Shown in pieces: positions 50,666-58,416 of a DNA stretch of 64,000 nucleotides. This DNA comes from Exiguobacterium acetylicum DSM 20416. Lineage in GTDB: Bacteria; Bacillota; Bacilli; Exiguobacteriales; Exiguobacteriaceae. The DNA is taken from contig NZ_JNIR01000001.1 in NCBI RefSeq assembly GCF_000702605.1, positions 2,542,001-2,606,000 on the forward strand. Direction: 5' to 3'. A program made the translations under genes and the position numbers. The notes under the pieces were generated by a model. The model did no database searches, had not been told where the DNA came from, and saw only the letters and a program-made list of their open reading frames with translations. How positions within the stretch are numbered: position 1 is the first letter of the stretch; the number at the start of each line of letters is the position of its first letter.

Positions 50666-51885
50666 ACGTTTCTCCCTCCTTCATGCTGTCGACCAATTGG
50701 TACGAAATAGGAACGGTTTCCAGTGATCCGTTCTCCGGCACGTACACCGATCGCACTTGGTCTTCCTCCTAAAATAAAGACACCGTACATATACGCGACT
50801 TCTCCCTCTTCCCGAAGTGAGTACGTCGGTAATTCTTGATATGCTTGATAAACAGCCGGTTGATCACGAAACGTATGCTGTTCGTTTTTTAGCATGATAT
50901 TTCCGCGTTCATCATGGACCGTCACAGTATCTCCCTCACGGCCGAAGATCGGTTTTTTAACGAATGATCGCTGACTTGAAATGAATGGATCAGCGGATAA
51001 GTATGTCGGTAAAAAATAACGCGCAATCATCATGTGGTCCGTTTCGCTCAAGTACGGATGATTGGTTTCATGCAACATCCAGATTAATGCAAGAACCGAC
51101 TTGGCTTGCATTAAAAAGGCAGACGGCGGGTTGATGATTTCCAGTCGCCCCGTCTCAACGAGTTGCAGGAGTAATTGTCCTAAATTTCTTCCGTCCTCAT
51201 CCCGGTCAAGTAAGGCCATCTCGATCGGAAAGGTTTGACGATATAAAATATCGATTCTTTTACCTGCCTCATCGTACAAACCTTCTTCCGGACGAATCTC
51301 TAAAGCATGAAGTGGACAGTAGGTCGCATCACTCCAAAACGACTGCAAATACTCAGCCGTCAACCGATCCTCGATATGGTCACCATGTGAGGTGAAGACG
51401 ACGTGCGGATGCTGTTTCGTCCGATGTGTCGCGGCTTCGATCGCACGACGGACCGTTGCCTTCAGCCATTTGTTTTCCCCATCGTTGACCCGTTCAAAAC
51501 CTTGTTTTTCCGCTACGACATCATTGACTTCAAATACTTCCTTAATGAAAGTCGGCGTATCCGAGTTCCATTCCATGAGTGAAATACGATTTGCCGTCGC
51601 AATGAAATCAAAGCGTCCGATGACGGTCAACGGTCGCATCGTCTCGAGTCGTAAAAAAGCGAGACTTTCAACTGGAAAGCCAAGCTCGAGCAGCGCCTCA
51701 TCATCCATCGACCGAAGAATCGGAAGCACTTTCTCAAATATCTGGTAAACTTCTTGCGCTGCGATATGCAGTTGATCGATTCGTTCGTCCGAGATGGGCA
51801 TGATTTCCGTCACAGCGTACGGTTCCCCGTCCAACACATCCCAAAAACGATCAATGTCTCCATAAAACGTTTGCCGCTTGTTCAT
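50662..51885 (-). CDS. Glutathionylspermidine synthase-like ATP-grasp ligase
   Basis: A 407-residue protein of the GSP_synth (preATP-grasp plus ATP-grasp) family, like E. coli YgiC/YjfC. Family segments seen are LMEWNSDTPTFIKEVFEVND, KPIFGREGDTVTVHD and YVPIGR-like SYFVPIGRQ near the end. These enzymes are expected to form an amide between a carboxylate and an amine, but bacillithiol-type Firmicutes normally lack glutathione, so the substrate must be something else. It overlaps the upstream lipoprotein gene by 4 bases and the downstream NAD-binding gene by 4 bases. Confidence 0.85.
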   Translation of the reverse strand: MNKRQTFYGDIDRFWDVLDGEPYAVTEIMPISDERIDQLHIAAQEVYQIFEKVLPILRSMDDEALLELGFPVESLAFLRLETMRPLTVIGRFDFIATANRISLMEWNSDTPTFIKEVFEVNDVVAEKQGFERVNDGENKWLKATVRRAIEAATHRTKQHPHVVFTSHGDHIEDRLTAEYLQSFWSDATYCPLHALEIRPEEGLYDEAGKRIDILYRQTFPIEMALLDRDEDGRNLGQLLLQLVETGRLEIINPPSAFLMQAKSVLALIWMLHETNHPYLSETDHMMIARYFLPTYLSADPFISSQRSFVKKPIFGREGDTVTVHDERGNIMLKNEQHTFRDQPAVYQAYQELPTYSLREEGEVAYMYGVFILGGRPSAIGVRAGERITGNRSYFVPIGRQHEGGRNV

Positions 51886-52220
51886 CCGCCGAAAAAGCCG
51901 GAAGACGAGCCTGTTCCGAATCCTTTTGTCTTCGTGTTATAGCTTTTCACTGCTTTTGATTTCGGCGTATATCCTTTTGTTCGCATCGCACTATGCATCA
52001 AGGCACGGGATGCGAAATAACTACCACCCCAGTAATAGAATCCTGAATGGGTCGACGAGCTATCATCACAGTACCAAACGCCTTCATCATTATCGTATTC
52101 ATAGTCATCACAATCCGGATCGTCTGGTCGTTCCGCTCGTGCATCATCCGATCCGCAACCACTCAGTGTCGTTCCAATCAACAGTGTTGCAGCTAATGTC
52201 GCTTGTTTCATCCAATTCAC
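51882..52220 (-). CDS. YgiB/YjfM-like lipoprotein with Gly-Ser-rich tail
   Basis: A 112-residue lipoprotein: signal peptide with lipobox LSGCGSDD (Cys22), an acidic Asp/Tyr/Cys segment (PDCDDYEYDNDEGVWYCDDS), a Tyr-Trp-Gly central motif and a C-terminal tail GFGTGSSSGFFGG. This resembles the DUF1190/UPF0441 proteins paired with GSP-synthase-like ligases in Proteobacteria. GTG 52220 is 8 bases after AAAGGGGA. It is coupled by ATGA to the ligase, suggesting the ligase acts with or on it. Confidence 0.75.
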   Translation of the reverse strand: MNWMKQATLAATLLIGTTLSGCGSDDARAERPDDPDCDDYEYDNDEGVWYCDDSSSTHSGFYYWGGSYFASRALMHSAMRTKGYTPKSKAVKSYNTKTKGFGTGSSSGFFGG

Positions 52221-52358
52221 CGTCTCAGTCCCCTTTCCATTTACTCTCGTTATGGATAGTATACGCTTTTTCAGAGAGAAAAGTTTCTTTGTTCTACCGG
52301 AACTTTTTTTCTCCGAACGTGGTAATAGTATCTATAGAACAAAAAGGAGGATTTACGC

Positions 52359-52802
52359 ATGTCACTTGCCTATTATGTTGAAGAAAATGATGAATTCCAT
52401 CCGATTTATCAATACGATCGCTATGCAATTGAGCCAGAAGAGATCATCGCCCATCAACTCTGTGAATTCCATATCATCGAAGGACATCAATATGAGCTTC
52501 GTTCCAATGAAATGGCAGGCGAATACGATCAATTGATCGTCGACCATATCAAAGCATCGCCCCGTGCAACGGAAGAGCGCGTGTATCCACCTCATCAAAT
52601 CCACATTGAATTCAGAAAGTATCTATCAGATAGTGCCCAACCGCTTTTAAAAACATCAACGGTTCCGAACCATGTTCAAGCGATGCGTTTCTTGATCAAG
52701 GACAAGATCGAAGTCGAAGGTCACGGCATTTTCGAGCGTGATAGCTGTGAAATCGATATCGATCGCAATTGTTACGTCGTTTATCTCGCAGATACACTTT
52801 AA
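52359..52802 (+). CDS. Hypothetical protein
   Basis: A 147-residue soluble acidic protein without recognisable motif (YQYDRYAIEPEEIIAHQLCE; HPHQIHIEFRKYL-like region). No signal peptide or membrane helix. AAAAAGGAGG precedes ATG 52359 by a good distance and a terminator follows, so the gene itself is convincing; the function is unknown. Confidence 0.7.
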   Translation: MSLAYYVEENDEFHPIYQYDRYAIEPEEIIAHQLCEFHIIEGHQYELRSNEMAGEYDQLIVDHIKASPRATEERVYPPHQIHIEFRKYLSDSAQPLLKTSTVPNHVQAMRFLIKDKIEVEGHGIFERDSCEIDIDRNCYVVYLADTL

Positions 52803-52814
52803 GAAGTAAAATCA

Positions 52815-52844
52815 AGTCTCTTCATTTCCAAGAGACGTTTTTTT
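52815..52844 (+). terminator. Terminator of the hypothetical gene
   Basis: GTCTCTT-CATTTCC-AAGAGAC followed by G and T7. Confidence 0.8.
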
Positions 52845-52887
52845 GGCATACTAGAAGGTAAGAACGAATCAATCGAGGTGAACGAAC

Positions 52888-53061
52888 ATGAGTGAACAAC
52901 CAAAAAAACTATCATTGCAAGAGGCAATGATCGAGCGCTTGAAGGCAAAAAAACAAGCGCAAACAAAACGTCCGACCGGCTTACAAGGGACACAAACGAA
53001 ACAATTGACGAGCCAACAGACGAAAAAAGCGAACAACCAGAAAAAACGGACAGGCGTCTAA
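52888..53061 (+). CDS. Small basic Lys/Gln-rich protein upstream of ABC-F gene
   Basis: A 57-residue frame, ATG 52888 to TAA 53059-53061, with CGAGGTGAACG as ribosome site. It starts MSEQPKKLSLQEAMIERL and is then rich in Lys, Gln and Thr (KKQAQTKRPTG, QTKKANNQKKR). It is probably disordered and may bind RNA or protein; I know no family. It lies 31 bases before the ABC-F gene and may be co-transcribed with it. Confidence 0.6.
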   Translation: MSEQPKKLSLQEAMIERLKAKKQAQTKRPTGLQGTQTKQLTSQQTKKANNQKKRTGV

Positions 53062-53092
53062 GTCACAGGAATTCATGAAATAAGGAGCAATT

Positions 53093-54649
53093 ATGAGTAT
53101 TTTAACGGTATCTAACTTAAGTCACGGATTCGGTGACCGCGCCATTTTCGAAAATGTCTCCTTCCGCCTGTTAAAAGGCGAGCACATCGGTCTCGTCGGT
53201 GCGAACGGTGAAGGAAAATCGACGTTCATGAACATCATTACGTCTCAACTTGAGCCGGATGATGGAAAAGTCGAATGGGCAAAGCATGTACGCGTCGGTT
53301 ATTTGGATCAGCACGCTGTCCTTGAAAAAGGATTAACAATTCGCGATGCCCTTAAAGGCGCATTCCAGTACATGTTCGACATCGAACAGGAAATCAATGA
53401 TTTGTACGGTAAAATGGGCGAAGTCGAGCCAGAAGAACTTGAAAAGATGCTCGAAGAAGTCGGCGTCTTACAAGATATTTTGACGAATAACGACTTCTAT
53501 ACGATCGATGCAAAAGTTGAAGAAATCGCGCGCGGTCTTGGTCTCGATGAGATCGGACTCGATCGGGATGTACAGGAGCTCAGTGGTGGACAGCGGACGA
53601 AAATCCTGCTTGCTAAACTTCTCCTTGAAAAACCAGACATTCTCTTACTCGATGAGCCGACCAACTATCTCGATGTCCAGCATATCGAATGGTTGAAACG
53701 CTACTTGAATGAATATGAGAATGCGTTCATCTTGATTTCGCACGATATCCCATTCCTTAACAGTGTCATCAACTTGATTTATCATATGGAAAATCAAGAA
53801 TTGAATCGTTATGTCGGTGACTATGACAACTTCGTCACGATCCATGAAGCGAAGAAAAAACAACTCGAGTCTGCGTTTAAGCGTCAACAGCAGGAAATCT
53901 CTGAGTTGAAGGATTTTGTTGCTCGGAACAAAGCACGTGTCTCGACACGGAACATGGCGATGTCACGTCAGAAGAAGCTCGATAAGATGGATGTTATTGA
54001 ACTTGCGCAAGAACGTCCAAAACCAGAGTTCCATTTCCTCCAAGCACGGACACCAAGTAAATTGATGTTCGAAGCAAAAGGTCTCGTCATCGGATACGAT
54101 GAGCCACTTTCTCGTCCTCTCGATCTGACGATCGAACGTGGGCAGAAGATTGCCTTGCACGGTGCGAACGGAATTGGTAAATCGACGTTGCTCAAGAGTT
54201 TGCTCGGTGAAATTCCAGCTGTCTCTGGTGTCGTTGAGCGAGGAGAAAACCTGCATATCGGGTACTTCGAACAAGAAGTTAAAGAGAAGAACTCGAATAC
54301 GTGTATCGAAGAGATTTGGAATACGTTCCCGTCTCTGACACAACAACAAGTCCGCGCCATGCTCGCGAAGTGTGGTTTGATGACGAAACACATCGAATCG
54401 AAAATCGAAGTGCTCAGCGGTGGGGAAAAAGCGAAAGTCCGTCTTTGTAAATTGATGAATACGGAATCGAACATCCTCGTACTCGATGAGCCGACGAACC
54501 ACTTGGACGTCGAAGCCAAAGAAGAATTAAAACGTGCGTTACAAGAGTACAAAGGAACAGTCTTGTTGATCTCACACGAACCAGAATTCTATGAAGCTGT
54601 TGCGACAGACTTATGGAACTGTGAATCATGGACGACAAAAGTATTCTAA
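53093..54649 (+). CDS. ABC-F family ATPase, YkpA/YbiT-like
   Basis: A 518-residue soluble protein with two ABC domains and no membrane segment. Walker A motifs GANGEGKST and GANGIGKST, signatures LSGGQRTK and LSGGEKAK, Walker B LLLDEPTNYLD and LVLDEPTNHLD, and a charged inter-domain linker (KKKQLESAFKRQQQEISEL) typical of ABC-F proteins that act on ribosomes. The sequence resembles B. subtilis YkpA and E. coli YbiT, translation factors rather than antibiotic resistance proteins. AAGGAGC precedes ATG 53093. Confidence 0.93.
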   Translation: MSILTVSNLSHGFGDRAIFENVSFRLLKGEHIGLVGANGEGKSTFMNIITSQLEPDDGKVEWAKHVRVGYLDQHAVLEKGLTIRDALKGAFQYMFDIEQEINDLYGKMGEVEPEELEKMLEEVGVLQDILTNNDFYTIDAKVEEIARGLGLDEIGLDRDVQELSGGQRTKILLAKLLLEKPDILLLDEPTNYLDVQHIEWLKRYLNEYENAFILISHDIPFLNSVINLIYHMENQELNRYVGDYDNFVTIHEAKKKQLESAFKRQQQEISELKDFVARNKARVSTRNMAMSRQKKLDKMDVIELAQERPKPEFHFLQARTPSKLMFEAKGLVIGYDEPLSRPLDLTIERGQKIALHGANGIGKSTLLKSLLGEIPAVSGVVERGENLHIGYFEQEVKEKNSNTCIEEIWNTFPSLTQQQVRAMLAKCGLMTKHIESKIEVLSGGEKAKVRLCKLMNTESNILVLDEPTNHLDVEAKEELKRALQEYKGTVLLISHEPEFYEAVATDLWNCESWTTKVF

Positions 54650-54662
54650 GCGATGCTTTACA

Positions 54663-54698
54663 AAAGATGGGATGCCCAAAAGGGTATCCCATCTTTTT
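54663..54698 (+). terminator. Terminator of the ABC-F gene
   Basis: AAAGATGGGAT pairs with ATCCCATCTTT and is followed by T-rich sequence. Confidence 0.8.
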
Positions 54699-54781
54699 AG
54701 TTCACACACTTAATCATTGCATGATTGTGCATCTTCACGCACACTAAGACTTAGAAAATGATTATGAAGGAGCGTGTTTTT

Positions 54782-55567
54782 TTGGAAACGATCACGAAAA
54801 AAGCAACACTATCCTATCTCCATGTTCCAAGCGGTGGTTCAGAACAGTTGATTGTCCGTCTCTATTCACCTGAACACACAGAGGATGCTCCACTGATTGT
54901 CCTCTTCCACGGATTTCCCGGGAAACAGTTGAATATGGACTGGGCAGTTCAACTTCAAAGCGCAGGATACCATGTACTCGTCACGTCATATCGTGGAACG
55001 ATTGGAAGTCCCGGAACATTCCGATTCCAGCATGTTTTGGAAGACGCAACTGCCACATTACAGTACGTCTGCTCAGAGTCTTTCACTACCGAACATGGCA
55101 TCAAGGCAGATCAGATTACCGTCGTTGGTCATAGCATGGGCGGCTTCGCCGGTCTGCATGCTTTTGCTGAGACACCAGAGGCTGCACATTATGTCGGGAT
55201 CTCTCCGTTTAATTTCGGTCTCGTCGGTCAGCTCGTCCTTGAACATCCAGAATACGAAGCTGCGCTACACGGTGTACTCGAGCGTGGAGCTGCTTTCCTA
55301 AATGGTGCCGTTGCTGACGCGTTACTAGACGAGTTGAAGCACCATCATACGACTTGGAACTTACTGACGCTAAAAGAACGTCTAGCCGATCGCTCGATGT
55401 TACTTATGACGTCAGAACGGGACGAAACGTCGATCAAAGCACTCCATCATGACTTACTACTATCAGACAGCCCGTTTGAGGAAGCGATCGTCGATAGTGA
55501 TCACAACTATATCGAGAATCGGGATGCTGCCTTTAACGAATGGACGTCTTGGCTCGCACGACAATGA
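54782..55567 (+). CDS. Alpha/beta hydrolase
   Basis: A 261-residue serine hydrolase of dienelactone-hydrolase/esterase type. LIVLFHGFPGKQL is the oxyanion region, VVGHSMGGFAGLHAF the nucleophile elbow, and TSERDETS and DSDHNYIENRDAAF carry the acid and histidine. Substrate unknown. The start is TTG 54782, 9 bases after AAGGAG; an upstream ATG at 54758 precedes this ribosome site. A GAAAATGATTATG stretch upstream loosely resembles half a Fur box but is not enough to assign regulation. Confidence 0.82.
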   Translation: METITKKATLSYLHVPSGGSEQLIVRLYSPEHTEDAPLIVLFHGFPGKQLNMDWAVQLQSAGYHVLVTSYRGTIGSPGTFRFQHVLEDATATLQYVCSESFTTEHGIKADQITVVGHSMGGFAGLHAFAETPEAAHYVGISPFNFGLVGQLVLEHPEYEAALHGVLERGAAFLNGAVADALLDELKHHHTTWNLLTLKERLADRSMLLMTSERDETSIKALHHDLLLSDSPFEEAIVDSDHNYIENRDAAFNEWTSWLARQ

Positions 55568-55601
55568 AAAGAGCGCTCAGCGTACGACTGAGCGCTCTTT
55601 T
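55567..55601. terminator. Bidirectional terminator
   Basis: AAAAGAGCGCTCAG pairs with CTGAGCGCTCTTTT; it overlaps the end of the ferric-reductase-like gene. Confidence 0.85.
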
Positions 55602-56155
55602 GCTGAAGTTCGAGTCCGTTGAACAGGACGGATCCGCATCCGGTATAGGACGAGCGTAAACATCGTCAGTGTTGAGACAGCGTACCAAATCGTCGTAAAC
55701 AGAGTTCCCGTATCCGTACCGATGAGTAGACCGTGTACCGTCATTAATAGCCAAGCAGGTAAGACGAGCCAGTGTGTCAATTTCCAAAGCGTCTTGCCTA
55801 GCGTCTCCTTTAAGAAATCCGAAGTCACGAGAACGAACCCGAATAAGTAGAGACTGATCGTTCCTAGCGCATTCCAGAGTGGTTCATAAGAAGCTTGCCC
55901 CGGAATCAGGACCTCAAAAATCGTCAGTGGTGCGTATGAATCGACGATGATGAGCGTCGCATGTAAGACGATTGCGAGTAAACCTGCCCAGCCACTATAT
56001 AAATGCACGTGATGCAGTCGTGCTTTTTGTTTTTTGAGTGCCGGGTAGGAACCGAGCAATCCAGCTAAGACAGAAATCGTCATGAAGAAGTGTCCACTTA
56101 ATCCACTCAATCGAATCATCGTCCATGTCGAGAACAACCATTTCATCCAGTCCAT
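55577..56155 (-). CDS. Ferric reductase-like transmembrane domain protein
   Basis: A 192-residue heme-binding-type membrane protein with about six helices. Paired histidines typical of the ferric-reductase/MsrQ-like domain are in HHVHLYSGWAGLL, VLHATLI, LTHWLVLP and TVHGLLIG. It may pass electrons to flavins or iron outside the membrane. It starts inside the end of an apbE remnant (13-base overlap), consistent with an original operon of a flavinyltransferase and its electron-transfer partner. The remnant suggests that partner function has been lost here. Confidence 0.82.
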   Translation of the reverse strand: MDWMKWLFSTWTMIRLSGLSGHFFMTISVLAGLLGSYPALKKQKARLHHVHLYSGWAGLLAIVLHATLIIVDSYAPLTIFEVLIPGQASYEPLWNALGTISLYLFGFVLVTSDFLKETLGKTLWKLTHWLVLPAWLLMTVHGLLIGTDTGTLFTTIWYAVSTLTMFTLVLYRMRIRPVQRTRTSAKERSVVR

Positions 56156-56472
56156 ATCTCACTCACTCCCTTCTGTTCACTTCGCCATTCCCCAGCAGTA
56201 TCCAAAATCAGTAATCGTCCTTTTGGAAACCAACGAAACAGCTTTTCTTGACGTTCTGCCTCTGTCATCTGAAAGGCAAGCTTCGTCATGACTTCCGCTT
56301 CATAGAGTTGTGGTGCAGATGCAGTCACTTGAAGGATCGGGCTTTTCGTCGGGCGTCCTGTTCGTCCATCTAACAAATGATGATGCGTCTGTCCGTCCGT
56401 CTTCCACGATCGATAGACACGGTTCGATGTCGCGACCGCGCCTTGTCGTAGTTGCACATCAGTGACGCGTTG
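56143..56472 (-). pseudogene. apbE: C-terminal remnant of ApbE (FAD:protein FMN transferase)
   Basis: The frame reads VTDVQLRQGAVATSNRVYRS, then TDGQTHHHLLDGRTGRPTKS and a tail LYEAEVMTKLAFQM, which correspond to the last third of ApbE (VATSG...HHHIIDPRTG...ADALATA). The FAD-binding and catalytic N-terminal two thirds are missing; the frame meets a stop at 56503-56505. There is no ribosome site. Upstream sequence is now the end of another membrane gene on the opposite strand, so the 5' part was deleted. Confidence 0.78.
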
Positions 56473-56634
56473 TTCGGTCTGATTGCCTTTAGTGTCTCGC
56501 TGTTATTTCTGTTATTGGGTTACCGCTCAAACAAAAAAATGTTTTTATTACTCAGTTTCGTTGCTGCCATCGTCGGTAGCGGATTACTTGCTTATACCGG
56601 ACATCTCGGTGGTCAGATGGTGTATGCCAAATAA
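56452..56634 (+). pseudogene. C-terminal remnant of a DUF2231-like membrane protein
   Basis: The 60-codon frame encodes two membrane helices and ends GLLAYTGHLGGQMVYAK, the typical end of DUF2231 proteins (Gly-x-Leu-Gly-Gly-x-x-Val-Tyr). A stop lies directly upstream (56449-56451), there is no ribosome site, and its first codons overlap the antisense apbE remnant. I read it as the 3' half of a truncated gene, though a genuine 60-residue protein cannot be fully excluded. Confidence 0.6.
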
Positions 56635-56635
56635 A

Positions 56636-56690
56636 ACAAGAGCCGATCTATTTTCTCTTTTGATGAGAGAAGTAGACCGGCTCTTTTATG
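56636..56690. terminator. Bidirectional terminator before the helicase 3' end
   Basis: AAGAGCCG...CTCTTTT hairpin: AAGAGCCG pairs with CGGCTCTT around an inner TCTCTTTT/AGAGA stem. Confidence 0.75.
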
Positions 56691-56701
56691 TTGTTTCTAT
56701 A

Positions 56702-57934
56702 TTACTTACGATGTGCACGTCCTGGGCGACGGTTGTTCGAACGACGTGTGTTTCCACGTCCTTCCGTCACTTTTCGAGTTCCTTTGCTTTGGTCGTGCTG
56801 TGCGCGAATCGCTTCTTCAGACAATTCGACGACGATTGGTGTGACCGAGATGTTCAATTCCCGCTCCATATCACGGAACGTCCGACCATCTTTTGGTGTC
56901 ACGATCGAAACGGCAATCCCGTCGTTCCCAGCACGTCCTGTCCGACCAATCCGGTGAACGTAACTTTCCGCATCATCTGGTAAATCATAGTTAAAGACGT
57001 GTGTCACACCTGTCACATCAAGTCCACGCGAAGCGACATCTGTTGCGATCAGGAATTGTGTTTTTCCTTGATAGAACTTCGCCATCGCTTTTTCCCGTTT
57101 CCCTTGCGTTAGTCCACCGTGCAATTCATCCGTCGGATACCCTTGCATCTGCATTTCTTCGTTCAATTTACTAACGCGACGTTGTGTACGGCAGAAAATG
57201 ATGGCTGCGTACGGACGCATCTCGTCAAGCATCGTCCGCAGTGTCGCTTGTTTGCGGCGATCCGTCGTCTCAACGACGAACTGCTCGATCGCTTCTACGG
57301 TGATGCTTTCCGCTTCTACTTGCACTTCGACCGGGTTACGCAAATACGTTTTCGCCAGTTCCTCTACTTTCGGTGGCATCGTTGCAGATAACATGACGAA
57401 TTGACGATCAACCGGTGCCGCCTCGATGATGTCTTCGATTTCTGGCAAGAAACCGATTTGCAGCATTTGATCTGCTTCATCCAAAACAAGCGTCCGTAAT
57501 TCACTTAAATCAAGTGTGCCACGACCGACATGATCGAGTATCCGTCCTGGCGTTCCGATGATAATTTGTGGCATCCGACCGAGACGTTGAATCTGTTTAA
57601 AGACGTCTTGTCCGCCGTATACAGCAAGCGCACGATACTGCTCTGTATTCCGAATCAGTTTATGCGTCTCGTCGGCAATTTGACGCGCAAGTTCACGTGT
57701 CGGTGCGACGATCAATGCTTGAACCGTTTGTGATTCGACATCAATTTGCTCAAGGATGGGTAAGAGAAACGCCAACGTCTTCCCTGTTCCCGTTTGCGCC
57801 TGTCCAATCAAGTCGCGTCCTTCGAGTAATGACGGAATCGCTTGTTCTTGAATCGGTGTCGGCTCCTTGATGCCTTGTTTTTGTAATTTTTTTATCCACA
57901 GGTCACTGATGTGTAATGTTTCAAATGTTGACAT
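56702..57934 (-). CDS. DEAD-box RNA helicase
   Basis: A 410-residue ATP-dependent RNA helicase with Q motif (IKEPTPIQEQAIP), motif I AQTGTGKT, Ia PTRELARQ, motif II VLDEADQM, motif III SAT, motif IV/V and motif VI HRIGRTGRAG, and a short basic Arg/Gly tail (RRSNNRRPGRAHRK). Resembles the CshB/YfmL-size group involved in ribosome assembly or mRNA turnover, often cold-induced. AGGAGGATATATC precedes ATG 57934. A perfect DnaA box lies within its first codons and three more in its leader. Confidence 0.93.
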   Translation of the reverse strand: MSTFETLHISDLWIKKLQKQGIKEPTPIQEQAIPSLLEGRDLIGQAQTGTGKTLAFLLPILEQIDVESQTVQALIVAPTRELARQIADETHKLIRNTEQYRALAVYGGQDVFKQIQRLGRMPQIIIGTPGRILDHVGRGTLDLSELRTLVLDEADQMLQIGFLPEIEDIIEAAPVDRQFVMLSATMPPKVEELAKTYLRNPVEVQVEAESITVEAIEQFVVETTDRRKQATLRTMLDEMRPYAAIIFCRTQRRVSKLNEEMQMQGYPTDELHGGLTQGKREKAMAKFYQGKTQFLIATDVASRGLDVTGVTHVFNYDLPDDAESYVHRIGRTGRAGNDGIAVSIVTPKDGRTFRDMERELNISVTPIVVELSEEAIRAQHDQSKGTRKVTEGRGNTRRSNNRRPGRAHRK

Positions 57935-58012
57935 GATATATCCTCCTAAAAATTATCCACAGAAAAAAGCTGTGGATAACCTGCTTCGCATAGACAAAAA
58001 CAGTTATCCACA
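57892..58012. other. Cluster of four perfect DnaA boxes
   Basis: TTATCCACA occurs at 57892-57900, 57953-57961 and 58004-58012, and its complement TGTGGATAA at 57971-57979, that is four perfect copies of the DnaA 9-mer in 121 bp, spanning the start and leader of the helicase gene. The middle pair forms an inverted repeat, TTATCCACAG with CTGTGGATAA. No dnaA, dnaN or AT-rich unwinding region is nearby. Confidence 0.85.
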
Positions 58013-58038
58013 GCCGTGCTCTATTCAGTATACACAAT

Positions 58039-58338
58039 TTACGCGTTTGTTGCTTCCTGTTTTAGCTTCCAGTCGAGCACAAATGTACCAAACGGGATGA
58101 ATGATGCGATGAACGCAATCCCTGCCTTGACGATCGACCAATCGTATTTGAATTTCACGACTGCGAGCCAGAGTGCATACATGACGAACAAGACACCGTG
58201 AAGTGCACCCACGACTGAAACGGCTTGCGGAATATCCGCCATATACTTCAACGGCATCGCAATCAACAGTAAGACTAAAAACGAGATTCCTTCTAGTATC
58301 GCAATCATTCGGAATTGCCCAAGCGTAGTTCTTAACAT
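58039..58338 (-). CDS. DUF3817 membrane protein
   Basis: A 99-residue protein with three membrane helices of the DUF3817 family (FRMIAILEGISFLVLLLIAM then PLKYMADIP; LHGVLFVMYALW; SFIPFGTFVLDWKL). Function unknown. GGAGTGACGGG precedes ATG 58338. It is upstream of the DnaA-box cluster and the helicase on the same strand, with the promoter of the helicase in between. Confidence 0.87.
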   Translation of the reverse strand: MLRTTLGQFRMIAILEGISFLVLLLIAMPLKYMADIPQAVSVVGALHGVLFVMYALWLAVVKFKYDWSIVKAGIAFIASFIPFGTFVLDWKLKQEATNA

Positions 58339-58416
58339 CCCGTCACTCCTTTTTCTTAATTCCTGTTCTTAGTATACGGGATGGACGATCCTTCTGTGAC
58401 CTGTGTCACAGGATTG

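Noticed and set aside
57953-57979. The TTATCCACAG...CTGTGGATAA hairpin as an ordinary terminator
   Set aside because: No T run follows on either strand and no gene ends there; the DnaA-box reading explains the sequence better.
57892-58012. DnaA-box cluster as the chromosome origin
   Set aside because: No dnaA, dnaN, rpmH or AT-rich unwinding region nearby; only four boxes within helicase leader and coding sequence.
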